A DNA stretch of 64,000 bases from Sphingobacterium kitahiroshimense (GTDB taxonomy: Bacteria; Bacteroidota; Bacteroidia; Sphingobacteriales; Sphingobacteriaceae). Both the position numbers and the translations under genes were made by a program. The stretch is from contig NZ_JAOQNK010000001.1 of NCBI RefSeq assembly GCF_025961315.1, forward strand, positions 1,798,001 through 1,862,000. Reading direction: 5' to 3'. A model generated the notes under the pieces. The model saw only the letters and a list, made by a program, of their open reading frames with translations, did not search any database and was not told the origin of the DNA. This document shows positions 63,740 to 64,000 of the stretch, piece after piece (position 1 is the first letter of the stretch; every line of letters starts with the position of its first letter).

Positions 63740-64000
63740 TTATTCAGCGTGTAACCAGGCTTTCTTTGCTAATAGCTCCTCTTCAGATTCACGAACCTCT
63801 TCGTCATCTACACAGCAGTCTACTGGACAAACAGCTGCACATTGTGGTTCATCATGAAAACCAACACACTCTGTACACTTGTCCGAAACAATGTAATATA
63901 CTTCATCTGATACAGCAGCTTGAGAATCGTCAGCATCTAACGTTACTCCATCTCCAAAATCAATAACTCCATCTAATGCCGTCCCATCTGAGAATTTCCA
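63740..64000 (-). CDS. 4Fe-4S ferredoxin-type protein, C-terminal part (cut by window edge)
   Basis: 86 residues are visible, ending in a TAA at 63740-63742. 'KCTECVGFHDEPQCAAVCPVDCC' carries a C-x-x-C-x8-C-x3-C-P cluster motif as in YfhL/Fdx-type ferredoxins. The acidic tail 'DDEEVRESEEELLAKKAWLHAE' is typical for the small Bacteroidota version. The start and possibly a second cluster lie outside the window. Electron carrier in the cytoplasm. Confidence 0.88.
   Translation of the reverse strand, partial: WKFSDGTALDGVIDFGDGVTLDADDSQAAVSDEVYYIVSDKCTECVGFHDEPQCAAVCPVDCCVDDEEVRESEEELLAKKAWLHAE

Overview
The window looks like chromosomal DNA of a Bacteroidota bacterium, most likely Sphingobacteriaceae (Sphingobacterium or Pedobacter type). 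This is inferred from the AT-rich sequence, a SusC/SusD pair, TAnnTTTG-type promoters, GH92 and sulfatase genes, families largely confined to this phylum (DUF6266, DUF4230), and few strong Shine-Dalgarno sequences. No rRNA, tRNA or CRISPR array was seen. All calls come from reading the sequence; no database search was run.

Region 1 (1-15.8 kb) is ordinary chromosome with an accessory flavour. It holds the start of an ECF sigma factor, a D-2-hydroxyacid dehydrogenase, a class A beta-lactamase, small enzymes, a CatB-like acetyltransferase, and an Rrf2 regulator with a QorB-like oxidoreductase, each preceded by the same 19-bp dyad. A DUF6266 gene follows, sitting between insertion-sequence relics, then a MocR regulator divergent from an EamA transporter and a PaiB protein, a methyltransferase, and a sulfatase plus GH92 mannosidase pair. 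Region 2 (16.4-33.8 kb) has a DinB/SRPBCC/DUF1801 operon whose last gene is split by an intact IS21-family element. It continues with a flavin monooxygenase resembling trimethylamine monooxygenase, several unknown proteins, a TPP riboswitch controlling a PnuT-like transporter and an overlapping acyl-CoA-dehydrogenase-like gene, mqo, fabG and a LuxE/PaaK-type gene.

Region 3 (about 33.7-54.6 kb) reads as a genomic island. The 112-bp junction between the 3' ends of the luxE-like gene and a ypfJ-type zinc metallopeptidase is present at both ends, 20,745 bp apart, and a second copy of the ypfJ start plus its upstream sequence lies inside at 53.1 kb. The island carries an unknown 380-aa protein, a small cysteine-containing protein, a susC-susD-tlpA operon, two tandem HTH regulators, and a RiPP (lanthipeptide-type) cluster reading precursor, LanB dehydratase, C39-peptidase ABC transporter, HlyD. 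No LanC cyclase was found. The precursor is the most striking item: directly after its double-glycine leader the peptide reads like the N-terminus of the neighbouring YpfJ metallopeptidase.

Region 4 (54.5-64 kb) returns to housekeeping genes: ypfJ, PhnA, a polysaccharide deacetylase, a DsbD-like reductase, a cysteine-synthase-family enzyme with a divergent Lrp regulator, a YchJ protein, a dicarboxylate symporter and a ferredoxin cut by the window edge.

Across the window three non-coding stretches (7.4, 20.5-20.7 and 42.5-43.5 kb) are built from degenerate units phased at 11 bp. The largest is about 1 kb long, directly upstream of susC, and lies in a reading frame that stays open for 464 codons.
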